NCBI GenBank assembly: GCA_037147235.1
Contig: JBAWVO010000041.1
Location: forward strand, 1-30,104
Origin: JANXQG01 sp037147235
GTDB lineage: Bacteria; Planctomycetota; Planctomycetia; Pirellulales; Thermoguttaceae
DNA: 30,104 nt
Direction of reading: 5' to 3'
Positions 1 to 8,138 of this stretch are shown here, piece after piece (the stretch's first letter is position 1; the number at the start of each line of letters is the position of its first letter). A model generated the notes under the pieces. That model did no database searches and had not been told where the DNA came from. It saw only the letters and a list, made by a program, of their open reading frames with translations. The translations under genes were made by a program, and so were the position numbers.

Positions 1-2
1 TC

Positions 3-21
3 CACGGGCTGGAAGCCCGTG
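3..21. repeat. Short perfect hairpin with GGA loop
   Basis: An 8-bp perfect stem (CACGGGCT / AGCCCGTG) closes a GGA loop. The same architecture, different stems around a TCC/GGA loop, recurs at 7980-7996, 10626-10642, 12823-12839 and 14736-14754. It lies just upstream of the methyltransferase gene. It may be the end of a larger repeat that begins outside the window. Its role is unknown. Confidence 0.6.
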
Positions 22-129
22 CCACGCGCTTGCCAGAAAATCTTGCCACACACCCACGTTTACGCTCCTGCGGGTTGTTGGTAAACTGGCTTCTGCTTGC
101 ATTTTCATTCACAACCTCGCGCAGCAGCC

Positions 130-3100
130 ATGACGCATCCAGCCCCATCCGTCGATTCCTTCATTCAGCGTTGGGCAGCATCGGGCGCGGCGGAAAGGGC
201 GAATTATCAGTTGTTCCTCTCGGAACTCTGCGCGCTGCTCGATGTGCCCCCGCCCGATCCGACGCGCCCCGACGATGCCGACAATGCCTACGTCTTCGAG
301 CGAAACGTCCACTTTCCCGAAGACGATGGCACCACGACGATCGGGCGCATTGACCTCTACAAACGGAGTGCCTTCGTCCTTGAGGCCAAGCAAGGGAGCG
401 ATGCCGCAACCGCCGACGAAGAAGCGGCCGCCGCGCTGCAATCCGAGAAGTCGAAAAAGCCCAAGCGACGCGGCACCGCCGTACGCGGCACCAAGTCCTG
501 GGACGACGCCATGGTCAAGGCACGCGGCCAAGCCGATCGCTACGCCCGCGCACTCCCCGTCGCCGAAGGCTGGCCCCCCTTTCTGCTCGTCGTCGATGTC
601 GGCCACTCGATCGAACTCTACTCGGAATTCAGCCGCTCGGGCAAGACCTACGTTCCCTTTCCCGATCCAAAATCGTTCCGGATTTTGCTCGACGATCTCC
701 GTCGCGACGAGATTCGCGCCCGTCTGCGGCAGGTCTGGCTCGACCCGCTTCCCCTCGATCCCAGTCGCCGTGCGGCCAGGGTCACTCGCGAACTGGCGGA
801 GCGGCTGGCCAAGCTCGCCAAACTGCTCGAAGCCGAGAGTCACCATCCCGAGGACGTGGCCCGCTTCCTCATGCGGTGCCTGTTCACGATGTTTGCCGAG
901 GATGTGGAACTGATTCCACGCGGGTCGTTTGAAGACCTACTCGGCGGGCTGCTCGACGCGCCGGAGAATTTCAAGCCCGCCGCCGAGGATCTATGGCGGA
1001 CGATGAACACGGGCGGATTTTCACCGATCCTGCGGAAGCGACTGCTCCGCTTCAACGGCGGGTTGTTTGCCGAAAGCGATGCCCTGCCGCTTACCAAGCC
1101 GATGTTGGAACTATTGCACGAGGCGGCCGGAGCCGATTGGACCGACGTCGAGCCGGCCATCTTCGGCACGCTCCTGGAACGGGCACTCAGCACGACCGAG
1201 CGGCACAAGCTGGGTGCCCACTACACGCCCCGAGCCTACGTCGAAAGACTCGTCTTGCCGACGGTCATCGAGCCGCTTCGGGAAGATTGGCAGGCGGCCT
1301 ATGCCGCGGCGGTTACGGCGGCCAAGCAAGGCGATCTGGCCGCCGCACAGGAAACCGTTCGTGCCTTCCACGAACAACTTTGCAAAACCCGCGTGCTTGA
1401 CCCGGCCTGCGGCAGCGGTAACTTCCTTTATGTCACGCTCGAACAGATGAAGCGGCTGGAAGGCGAGGTACTCAACGCCCTCCAAGAGTTCGGCGATACG
1501 CAGTCGATTCTCTTCGAGGTCGATCCGCACCAGTTTTTGGGAATCGAGGTCAACCCCCGGGCCGCGGCCATCGCCGAACTGGTGCTGTGGATCGGCTACC
1601 TGCAATGGCACTTCCGCACCCGCGGCAAGACGATACCGGCCGAGCCGATCATCAAAAACTACCGCAACATCGAATGTCGCGACGCCGTACTTGCCTGGGA
1701 CCGCAAAGAAATCGTCCTCGACAAGGAATTGAAGCCGGTCACTCGCTGGGACGGCCGCACGATGAAGGTCCACCCCGTGACAGGCGAAGACGTGCCCGAT
1801 GAATCGGCGCGGATGCTGGTCGAGCGGTATGTTAATCCACGGAAGGCGGAATGGCCGGAGGCGGAGTATGTGGTGGGGAACCCGCCGTTTATCGGAAATT
1901 GGCGAATTCGTTCCGCCGTGGGAGAGGGTTATGCCGAGGCGATTCGACAGGCTCATTGCGATGTGCCTGAGTCGTGCGACTATGTAATGTATTGGTGGGA
2001 TCATGCCGCACATTTGACACGTCAAGGCGCAATCCGTCGCTTCGGCCTCATCACCACCAATAGTATCCGCCAAACCTTTAGCCGCCGGGTGTTGCAGTCG
2101 CACATGACGGGCAAACCGCCGTTGTCGCTAATGTTTGCCGTACCCGATCATCCGTGGGTCGATTCCGAAGATGGCGCGGCGGTCCGTATTGCGATGACCG
2201 TTGCGGCTGTCAGCGAGCGGCCGGGCGAGTTGTTCCGCGTCTTGACGGAAACACCCACCGAGGGCGAGGGGCTTGAGGTTACCTTGGGTTCGCAAATCGG
2301 AACCATCCAGGCCGATCTGAGCATAGGTGCTAATGTGGCGGGAGCCTGCGGACTGGAAGCCAATAGCGGCATAAGCTGTCGCGGCGTATCATTGCATGGC
2401 GCGGGTTTCATAGTCACTCCGGAAGAAGCCTCGCAATTGGGCCTCGGAAGGATTGATGGACTTGAGGGACACATCCGGCCTTATCTCAATGGCCGTGATA
2501 TGACGAGCAATTCGCGAAATGTGTTGGTGATCGACTTGTTTGGTTTGACTGCCGACGAAGTTCGCCGGCAATTTCCCGATGTTTACCAATGGATCGCCAA
2601 TCGTGTGAAGCCGGAGCGAGACCAGAACAATCGCGATTCATACCGCAATAATTGGTGGATTTTTGGTGAAGCAAGAGGTAATTTCCGACCGGCACTCAAG
2701 GGGCTTCGCCGTTATATCTCAACGGTCGAGACGGCCAAGCACCGATTCTTCGTGTTTCTCGACGGCAAGATTTTACCGGACAATATGCTGGTAAACATCG
2801 CCCTAGACGACGCATCATTTCTCGGTTTTCTCTCATCGCGAGTCCATGTTGTCTTCGCGCTTGCGTCTGGTGGCACTCTCGAAGATCGACCTCGCTACAA
2901 TAAAACTCGCTGTTTCGACCCCTTTCCCTTCCCAATCTGCATCGACTCGCAAAAATCCCGCATACGCGAACTCGCCGAGCAACTCGACGCGCATCGCAAG
3001 CGGCAGCAGGCATTGCACCCGACGCTCACGCTCACGGGCATGTACAACGTCTTGGAGAAACTGCGGGCCGGGGAGGAACTGACCGCCAAAGACAAGGCGA

Positions 3101-3603
3101 TTCACGAACAGGGTTTGGTTTCGGTGTTGCGGCAGATTCACGACGACCTCGACGCCGCCGTGTTCGACGCCTACGGTTGGCCCGCGACGCTCGCCGATGA
3201 AGAAATTCTGGAACGCCTGGTCGCCCTGAATGCCGAGCGGGCGGCCGAGGAAGCGGCGGGGCTTGTCCGCTGGCTCCGGCCCGAGTTTCAGAACCCAACC
3301 GCAATCAGCGAACAGCAGCAAACGCTCTCCCTGGCCGACGATGACGCGGAAGAGGGTCAGCCGACGACCAAGGTGGCGAAAGGAAAAGCGGCCAACAAGG
3401 CCGATAAACAGGAGTGGCCCAAAGGACGCGCCGCACAGGCCAAAGCCGTTCTGGCCATCCTCCGCGATTGTAATGCCTTGGTCACCGCCGACGAACTGGC
3501 CCAGCGATTCTCCCGCGCCCCACGCGAGACCATCGACGAACTCCTGCAAGCCCTCGTCACGCTCGGCCAAGCCCGCCAAACGCGCGGCAAGTATACGTGT
3601 TAG
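130..3603 (+). CDS. MmeI-like (Type IIL/IIG) restriction enzyme and adenine DNA methyltransferase
   Basis: Likely a single-chain restriction-modification enzyme that uses S-adenosylmethionine to methylate an adenine and cuts DNA at a distance. The ATG at 130 is preferred over the in-frame ATG at 97, because the sequence typical of the family (VDSFIQRWAASG) starts right after it; no clear ribosome site helps. The 1157-residue product has a PD-(D/E)xK-type nuclease signature D75-x9-E85-x-K87, the spacing described for MmeI. It has SAM motif I (DPACGSGNF, D424) and catalytic motif IV (NPPF, N584). The region from about residue 600 to 1000 probably holds target recognition. The last 60 residues look like a winged-helix domain, after a charged linker; this makes the protein longer than MmeI (about 920 residues). 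No separate S, R or M gene is adjacent, consistent with a self-contained enzyme. It could instead be a methyltransferase only, if the nuclease is inactive. Confidence 0.88.
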   Translation: MTHPAPSVDSFIQRWAASGAAERANYQLFLSELCALLDVPPPDPTRPDDADNAYVFERNVHFPEDDGTTTIGRIDLYKRSAFVLEAKQGSDAATADEEAAAALQSEKSKKPKRRGTAVRGTKSWDDAMVKARGQADRYARALPVAEGWPPFLLVVDVGHSIELYSEFSRSGKTYVPFPDPKSFRILLDDLRRDEIRARLRQVWLDPLPLDPSRRAARVTRELAERLAKLAKLLEAESHHPEDVARFLMRCLFTMFAEDVELIPRGSFEDLLGGLLDAPENFKPAAEDLWRTMNTGGFSPILRKRLLRFNGGLFAESDALPLTKPMLELLHEAAGADWTDVEPAIFGTLLERALSTTERHKLGAHYTPRAYVERLVLPTVIEPLREDWQAAYAAAVTAAKQGDLAAAQETVRAFHEQLCKTRVLDPACGSGNFLYVTLEQMKRLEGEVLNALQEFGDTQSILFEVDPHQFLGIEVNPRAAAIAELVLWIGYLQWHFRTRGKTIPAEPIIKNYRNIECRDAVLAWDRKEIVLDKELKPVTRWDGRTMKVHPVTGEDVPDESARMLVERYVNPRKAEWPEAEYVVGNPPFIGNWRIRSAVGEGYAEAIRQAHCDVPESCDYVMYWWDHAAHLTRQGAIRRFGLITTNSIRQTFSRRVLQSHMTGKPPLSLMFAVPDHPWVDSEDGAAVRIAMTVAAVSERPGELFRVLTETPTEGEGLEVTLGSQIGTIQADLSIGANVAGACGLEANSGISCRGVSLHGAGFIVTPEEASQLGLGRIDGLEGHIRPYLNGRDMTSNSRNVLVIDLFGLTADEVRRQFPDVYQWIANRVKPERDQNNRDSYRNNWWIFGEARGNFRPALKGLRRYISTVETAKHRFFVFLDGKILPDNMLVNIALDDASFLGFLSSRVHVVFALASGGTLEDRPRYNKTRCFDPFPFPICIDSQKSRIRELAEQLDAHRKRQQALHPTLTLTGMYNVLEKLRAGEELTAKDKAIHEQGLVSVLRQIHDDLDAAVFDAYGWPATLADEEILERLVALNAERAAEEAAGLVRWLRPEFQNPTAISEQQQTLSLADDDAEEGQPTTKVAKGKAANKADKQEWPKGRAAQAKAVLAILRDCNALVTADELAQRFSRAPRETIDELLQALVTLGQARQTRGKYTC

Positions 3604-3678
3604 CGGGTAAATAAACGCCGCGTGGCATCGGCAGGACGATACCACGCAACAACCTGTTTCTCTGCAAGACAGGCTCTC

Positions 3679-5715
3679 TCACCCACGAAAAGAATCGACG
3701 GTTGCAAAGAGCGCATCGAGGGCAGCAAGCGGATTGCCCGAAACGTTTGGAGAACCGTTGGAACTACTAGGGCTATTGAAGGCGTACAGTGCCGTTGCGA
3801 CGTTGGCCTTGCGCCAGCCACCTCCGCCCCAACCGAGGCCCTGGGAAGTCGATGCGGCGGAATTACCCGACATGTTGTACGTCACCGTGAAGCTGGAACT
3901 GGCCGGAGCAACCGGAGTGGTGGTGGCGGCGGTATCCGTCAAAGCCGACGTCACGTCCTCCTGCAAATTGCCTCGGGAAACCATGTTGATCGCCGTCGAT
4001 TGCCAAGCCAGGTTATTATCGATTGCCCCCGACGCACCGTTGATCGTGGCCGTGGCGTTCGTGAACGTAACCGTGCCAAAGTTGGCCAGCGGCAGAATGC
4101 CCGCGTTCGACGACGGGGCTTCAACGATCCATTCGGCCGAAGACCTCTGGGCGTTGGGCGCGGTCTGAGTGGTCGTGAAAGAGCCGCCATTGGTCGAGTC
4201 GGTAATCGTCAGCACGAACTGCCCGGAGACGTATTGCACCGATGCCGCGATGGCATCGTTCGCGGCAACCGCGACGGAATTGTGACTGGAGTTCGTCAAA
4301 GTTATCGCCACCGAACCCGTTGGGTAGAGCTCATACCAAACACTATATTGGGCCACCCCGCTGACGACATCCGATTCCGTACCGATCTGCTCGACGGTTG
4401 GCGACTGGTAGCCGTCGATGCCAACCCAAACGGCACTGTAGGCGGTGCCGGTTCCCGAGACGGCGGGGACCGTCCAACTTCCCGAGACGGCGGTGACCCC
4501 TTGCGACGGGGACCGGAGGTTGGTTTCCGCGGCATAGCCGGACCAATTCGTACTGCTCGTCGCTTGGGGAGAAGTCGGAGAGGTGGGGGACGGATTCAGC
4601 GAAGCCACGACATCGGTCGTGGCGGTGGCCGGTAGCACGGTTTCGCCCGCAGTGGTGTCGGTAACCGTAATCGTCGGAAAACCGACCGTGGTAAAGGTGA
4701 TTGTGACGGTGGCGATGCCGTTTTGGAAAGTGACGGGATTGGTAAGCGAAATGGGTGCCCCCGCGATGGAGACAATTTTCGCCCCATCGGAGGAAACGAT
4801 GGTGGCGGTGCCGGTGTAGCCGGGCACGCGATGACCGGTGGCGTCCAAGGCGAGTACTTGCAGCGTCACGGGCACGCCGCTCTGAACTCGTGATCGCAGG
4901 TTGACCGAATACGAGCTGGCAGCAGCCGGTGGCGCGACGGTCATCGAAATCAGCGTCGAAAGCCCAGCCTTGCTATCCGCGAGGGTGATCGTCTGCGCCC
5001 CGGCCTTGACGAGAGTCACCTTGAACGAGGCCTGGCCATTGTGAAAGACGACCGTCGTGGGAATGGTCGCATTGGAATCGGGCATGCCGAGACTGCTTTG
5101 ACCGAGGGTTACCGTGGCGTTGTAGTTGCGAACGACATACCCACTGGCATCCAAGGCGTAAATCTGCACGGTCGTCTGTACGCCGCTTTGAACCGTCGAC
5201 CTGTACGAGGTGGAGCAGGAGGTGGGGCTGTCCGGTGCCGTCACATTCAACTGTTTCGAGACGGTCAGATTGGCGTTGCTATCCGTGACCGTAATCGTCG
5301 GCTGCTCGGCGACACTGTTACTGAAGGTCACCGTGAACGAGGCCTGGCCGTTGTGAAAGATAACGCTCGCGGGAGTGGGAAGCGTGGCCGTGGCATCGGT
5401 GCAGGTGAGGGCTGCCGTGCCGTTGTAGTTCCGCACGACGCGGCCACCACTGTCCAGAGCATACAACTGGATCGTCGTTTGCAAACCGCCTTGGATGACC
5501 GGCTGGCTGACGAGGTACAACTTGGTTGCAAGGGAAGCGGTGGCTCTGGAACCATAGGACGCCGCGCCCCCTAACGAAGAGTAGGATTGCACACCCGCCA
5601 ACTGGGAAATACCCGGACTCGCGCTCAGCAGAGCACGATTTTCAAGGTGCTCCAGCGTGAGCCGCCGGTGTTTCAATGTTTTGCGTCCAACTTGGGATGG
5701 TGGTTGAAAAAACAT
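3679..5715 (-). CDS. LEPR-XLL surface protein with Ig-like repeats and G1 (eqolisin) glutamic peptidase domain
   Basis: Probable exported protease. The N-terminus carries the planctomycete LEPR-XLL type signature (RRLTLEHLENRALLS, residues 17-31), which marks large exported proteins of this phylum. Three similar Ig/invasin-like beta repeats follow, at about 65-160, 165-262 and 268-370; each contains an (A/L)LD-x-G step and a (F)(H/Q)NG(Q/I)A motif. After an SPTSPTSP linker comes a G1 peptidase domain at about 388-612. It has TNWSGYA, WVGIDG, EQIGTES with the presumed catalytic Gln443, and SAEWIVEAPS with Glu528/Glu532, one of which should be the catalytic Glu. The C-terminal 65 residues are Gly/Ser/Asn-rich with no recognised anchor. 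Family knowledge: eqolisins are acid proteases best known from filamentous fungi, with bacterial members. The gene converges on the methyltransferase gene. Substrate and activity are not shown by sequence. Confidence 0.85.
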   Translation of the reverse strand: MFFQPPSQVGRKTLKHRRLTLEHLENRALLSASPGISQLAGVQSYSSLGGAASYGSRATASLATKLYLVSQPVIQGGLQTTIQLYALDSGGRVVRNYNGTAALTCTDATATLPTPASVIFHNGQASFTVTFSNSVAEQPTITVTDSNANLTVSKQLNVTAPDSPTSCSTSYRSTVQSGVQTTVQIYALDASGYVVRNYNATVTLGQSSLGMPDSNATIPTTVVFHNGQASFKVTLVKAGAQTITLADSKAGLSTLISMTVAPPAAASSYSVNLRSRVQSGVPVTLQVLALDATGHRVPGYTGTATIVSSDGAKIVSIAGAPISLTNPVTFQNGIATVTITFTTVGFPTITVTDTTAGETVLPATATTDVVASLNPSPTSPTSPQATSSTNWSGYAAETNLRSPSQGVTAVSGSWTVPAVSGTGTAYSAVWVGIDGYQSPTVEQIGTESDVVSGVAQYSVWYELYPTGSVAITLTNSSHNSVAVAANDAIAASVQYVSGQFVLTITDSTNGGSFTTTQTAPNAQRSSAEWIVEAPSSNAGILPLANFGTVTFTNATATINGASGAIDNNLAWQSTAINMVSRGNLQEDVTSALTDTAATTTPVAPASSSFTVTYNMSGNSAASTSQGLGWGGGGWRKANVATALYAFNSPSSSNGSPNVSGNPLAALDALFATVDSFRG

Positions 5716-5810
5716 GATTGCCTCGATTGAACGAATTGCCCTTGAACTGACCGGATAGATTACAGGGGAGAATTCAAGGGAAAAAAGTCACTCGCTTTGA
5801 ACAATTTATC

Positions 5811-5870
5811 GGCATTGATCATAACCTTGCCAACTGCCAGCAGTGACGGCAGGCCGTAGGGTACGTGGAG
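5811..5870 (+). repeat. Solo end of the 216-bp inverted-repeat element
   Basis: These 60 bases match 29791-29850 with about five differences by eye. The shared part includes TAACCTTGCCAACTGC and GGCAGGCCGTAGGGT. Similarity fades after GTGGAGC, although a few more bases (CATC) resemble the inner right half of the complete copy. The opposite terminal repeat is missing, so this is a truncated or decayed copy. It sits between the yggS stop and the LEPR-XLL gene start, the only stretch between those genes. Confidence 0.8.
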
Positions 5871-5902
5871 CATCAACAACTTTGCATCGCCCTAGCCTCT
5901 GG

Positions 5903-6607
5903 CTATTCAAATAATGCGGAGCCGATGCGGATGATCGTTGCTCCTTCCTCGATGGCAATCTCGTAATCGCCGCTCATGCCCATCGAAAGCTCGTCCATGC
6001 GAAGGTGATCGGGACAGCTTGCTTGCAATCGGTCTCGAAGGGTTCGTAAGTTGGCAAAATCGCGCCGGGCTTCGTCGGTTCCGCCCTCCAGGCCGGCCAT
6101 GCACATCAGGCCGCGAATTTCGATATGCGCAAGCTCGATCAGCTTGGGTAGAAGCGGTTCGATTTCCTCGGGCGTAAAGCCGTGCTTGGCCGGCTCTCGC
6201 GAAATATTCACTTCCAACAGGACCGGAATTTTTCGATCCATCTTGCCAGCCGCGCCGTCAATGGCCTCGGCCAAGCGGAGACTGTCCAACGAATGGATCA
6301 TCGTCGCCAGCGGCAGGGTGCGCTCGACCTTGTTGCGCTGGATATGCCCGATAATATGCCATCGAATCGGCAGATCGCACAGTTCGGCGGCCCGATCCCA
6401 AAGTTGTTGCGGCCGGCTTTCGCCCAAATCCGTGCAGCCGGCGGCGACCAAGGCGCGAATCTCATTCAGCCCGACGTATTTCGTGACGGCCACCAACCGC
6501 ACGTCTTCTGTCCGACGACCGGCCCGAGCTGCGGCTGCGGCAATGCGGCCCCGGACCGCTACCACGTTTTCATGGAATCGTTCAGGCAAATTATTCGCCT
6601 TCCACAT
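5903..6607 (-). CDS. yggS: YggS/PLPBP family pyridoxal phosphate-binding protein
   Basis: This family of PLP-binding proteins, with an alanine-racemase-like barrel fold and no firm enzyme activity, keeps vitamin B6 and amino/keto acid pools balanced in the cytosol. The 234-residue length is normal. The PLP-binding lysine is K43 in VAVTKYVG. Other family blocks are LGESRPQQLWDRA, IRWHIIGHIQRNKV, LLEVNIS, GLMCMA and the phosphate-binding end LSMGMSGDYEIAIEEGATIIRIG. It is complete to the usual GSALF(E) terminus. Its start overlaps the 3' end of the LarA-like gene by 17 bases, so the two are probably co-transcribed and translationally coupled. Confidence 0.96.
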   Translation of the reverse strand: MWKANNLPERFHENVVAVRGRIAAAAARAGRRTEDVRLVAVTKYVGLNEIRALVAAGCTDLGESRPQQLWDRAAELCDLPIRWHIIGHIQRNKVERTLPLATMIHSLDSLRLAEAIDGAAGKMDRKIPVLLEVNISREPAKHGFTPEEIEPLLPKLIELAHIEIRGLMCMAGLEGGTDEARRDFANLRTLRDRLQASCPDHLRMDELSMGMSGDYEIAIEEGATIIRIGSALFE

Positions 6608-7835
6608 GGACTATTGCGCGCACGGCGTTGGCCAAAACCAGGCACGAATTATTTCGCTGGGCCAGCCGCATCAATTCTTCCGGCCCAGCCAGGGGAATCA
6701 TTTCCAAATCTTCAACCAGCCCGGGGTCGAGGCGACTGAGCAGGTAAATGCGATTGGTTTCCAAAACGCGGGCAAGTTGCAGTGCGGGCAGAGCATCGCG
6801 GGAATTGTCACGACGGATATGCCGCATGGCCTCTTCGCGGGAAGGTCCCCCGATCAATCGCTGTAAAGCAGGCCCCGGTGCGGCCGCCAAATGGCAGCAA
6901 ACGGCAATCGCCCCGTCCTCTTCGACCACACGGGCAGCACTCTCCAGTACGTGACCCAAGTTTTCCCAGGTCTGTTGTCGTTCATCGCCTTCGATCGCTG
7001 CGACAACAAGCTTTGCCCTCTGTGCGACGGATCGTTTCCAGGCAGCCCGGTAAAGCTCGCGACATTGCCGCTGGACCACATCGCTTTGACCGGCCAGCGC
7101 GTGCAAGATGCCATCGCCAGCCGCCGGCACGACTTGCAACGAGAAGTTCACTCCGAGCAACCAGGCGACGTGGTTCACCTCCTGCTGCAACTCGCGATGG
7201 TGTTCATTGCCGGCATGTCGATCGTGTTTGCGGAATCGTGCTTGCGTATGCTGATCGGAATACTCCGGATAGAGGATCGAATGGATGCCGAAATAACCCG
7301 CCGAATGCTCGCGCTGCATGCAGCCGACCGGCAGCACGACGTCGGCATCGGTCAAGAGGCGATTGAGCAGGATCGGCTCGCCACCTTCCGACGCCGCCAG
7401 ATAGGCCAAGTTCCGCCGATTCGTCGGATCGTGGGTTAGAAGGCGGATTCGCTCTGCTGCTGGGCTAGGAATCAGCCGTAGGGGATTTTCTACACTCGCG
7501 GGCTGGGGGTCTACGCTACTTGGGGCATCGGCTTCGTTCTGTAGGATCGTAATTCCATCAGGAGCGACGCCGGATGCCATCAGAGACTGCACGACGGCGG
7601 CCACAATCTGGGCAACCTGCGGCAACCCGGAACCCAGGGCAACAACAACGCGGTCGCCCGGAGTGGTCGTTTGGGCCAGCGGGGGATATTCCAACGGTTG
7701 CTCCAGCGCAGCGGCAACCATGGCGGCTGGATCGGCCAGCGGCACTCCCTGGGGTGTGTCACAGGGTTCCAAAGGGATTTCCGTAGCAAATTGTAGGGTG
7801 ACCGACGAATCGGTTCCGTAACGCAAAACGGTCAT
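6591..7835 (-). CDS. LarA-like (DUF2088) protein lacking the cofactor-anchoring lysine
   Basis: Related to the nickel-pincer lactate racemase LarA and other DUF2088 proteins. Visible family marks are the N-terminal VALGSGLPQV nucleotide-fold segment (about 65-75), THDP with H135, the segment DADVVLPVG, and EHSAGYFGIHSILYP with H177. Known LarA enzymes have a lysine in an SGG-x-K-type loop that bonds the nickel-pincer nucleotide; here the loop reads FGIHSILYP with no lysine. The reaction is therefore unlikely to be classic lactate racemisation, and no larB, larC or larE partner is in the window. The 414-residue length is near the family size. It is the upstream gene of a pair with yggS and is divergent from the lipoprotein gene at 8139. 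Confidence 0.8.
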   Translation of the reverse strand: MTVLRYGTDSSVTLQFATEIPLEPCDTPQGVPLADPAAMVAAALEQPLEYPPLAQTTTPGDRVVVALGSGLPQVAQIVAAVVQSLMASGVAPDGITILQNEADAPSSVDPQPASVENPLRLIPSPAAERIRLLTHDPTNRRNLAYLAASEGGEPILLNRLLTDADVVLPVGCMQREHSAGYFGIHSILYPEYSDQHTQARFRKHDRHAGNEHHRELQQEVNHVAWLLGVNFSLQVVPAAGDGILHALAGQSDVVQRQCRELYRAAWKRSVAQRAKLVVAAIEGDERQQTWENLGHVLESAARVVEEDGAIAVCCHLAAAPGPALQRLIGGPSREEAMRHIRRDNSRDALPALQLARVLETNRIYLLSRLDPGLVEDLEMIPLAGPEELMRLAQRNNSCLVLANAVRAIVHVEGE

Positions 7836-8138
7836 TTGTGAGGACTGGGTAAACGGGGTAATTGATTTCTGTTGTGGAAAGGCCTTTCATAACCTTCCCA
7901 TTATCGCTGCTTTTCGCGAGCGGTCAAGAAGTCGAGCTTTACCTGGTGACTAAGTTTGAGAATAATGGGCAAAGTAGCAGGCACTCTCCGAGTGCCGTCC
8001 GTCTCGAAGCTTCTAGCTTCGGAACCACGATTGTGCAAAAGCCTGCGGTTGGCACCGCAGGGCGGACGGCGCAAGGACCGTGTCTGCTACCTTGCCGAAT
8101 GTGTTGTTCTCTTTTTCCATCGAATACGGGATTCTACG
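7836..8138. other. Divergent intergenic region with repeat
   Basis: This 303-base gap separates the start of the LarA-like gene from the ATG chosen for the lipoprotein at 8139, so it should hold both promoters. Bases 7968-8096 are a repeat element described separately. The open frame that runs into the lipoprotein from 7956 crosses that element and encodes no plausible signal peptide. I see no confident -35/-10 pair. Confidence 0.6.
7968..8096. repeat. Inverted-repeat element with three internal hairpins
   Basis: The ends are imperfect inverted repeats: GGCAAAGTAGCAGGCAC at 7968-7984 against GTGTCTGCTACCTTGCC at 8080-8096, two mismatches in 17. Inside are hairpins GGCACTC-TCC-GAGTGCC (7980-7996), GAAGC/GCTTC (about 8006-8020) and CTGCGGT/ACCGCAG (about 8043-8060). 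The core GTAGCAGGCAC...GTGCCGTCCGTC is shared with the 110-bp elements at 10588 and 12768. A clean target duplication was not found. It lies in the 5' region of the lipoprotein gene at 8139. Confidence 0.7.

Noticed and set aside
1111..2103. 330-residue open frame on the - strand
   Set aside because: It is antisense to the methyltransferase SAM-binding region, which has clear motifs; the opposite frame has none.
2833..3645. 270-residue open frame on the - strand
   Set aside because: It is antisense to the C-terminal part of the methyltransferase and has no recognisable domain.
3622..4635. 337-residue open frame on the + strand
   Set aside because: It lies antisense to the eqolisin gene, is Arg/Gly-rich and has no domain; it is a shadow of high GC coding sequence.
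130..7835. Defence island (BREX, DISARM or similar) around the methyltransferase
   Set aside because: No helicase, phospholipase-D, PglZ or BrxC-like gene lies beside it; the neighbours are a surface protease and housekeeping-type genes.
7956..8138. Longer N-terminus for the lipoprotein gene
   Set aside because: The 61 added residues come from an inverted-repeat element and would hide the lipoprotein signal peptide that starts at 8139.
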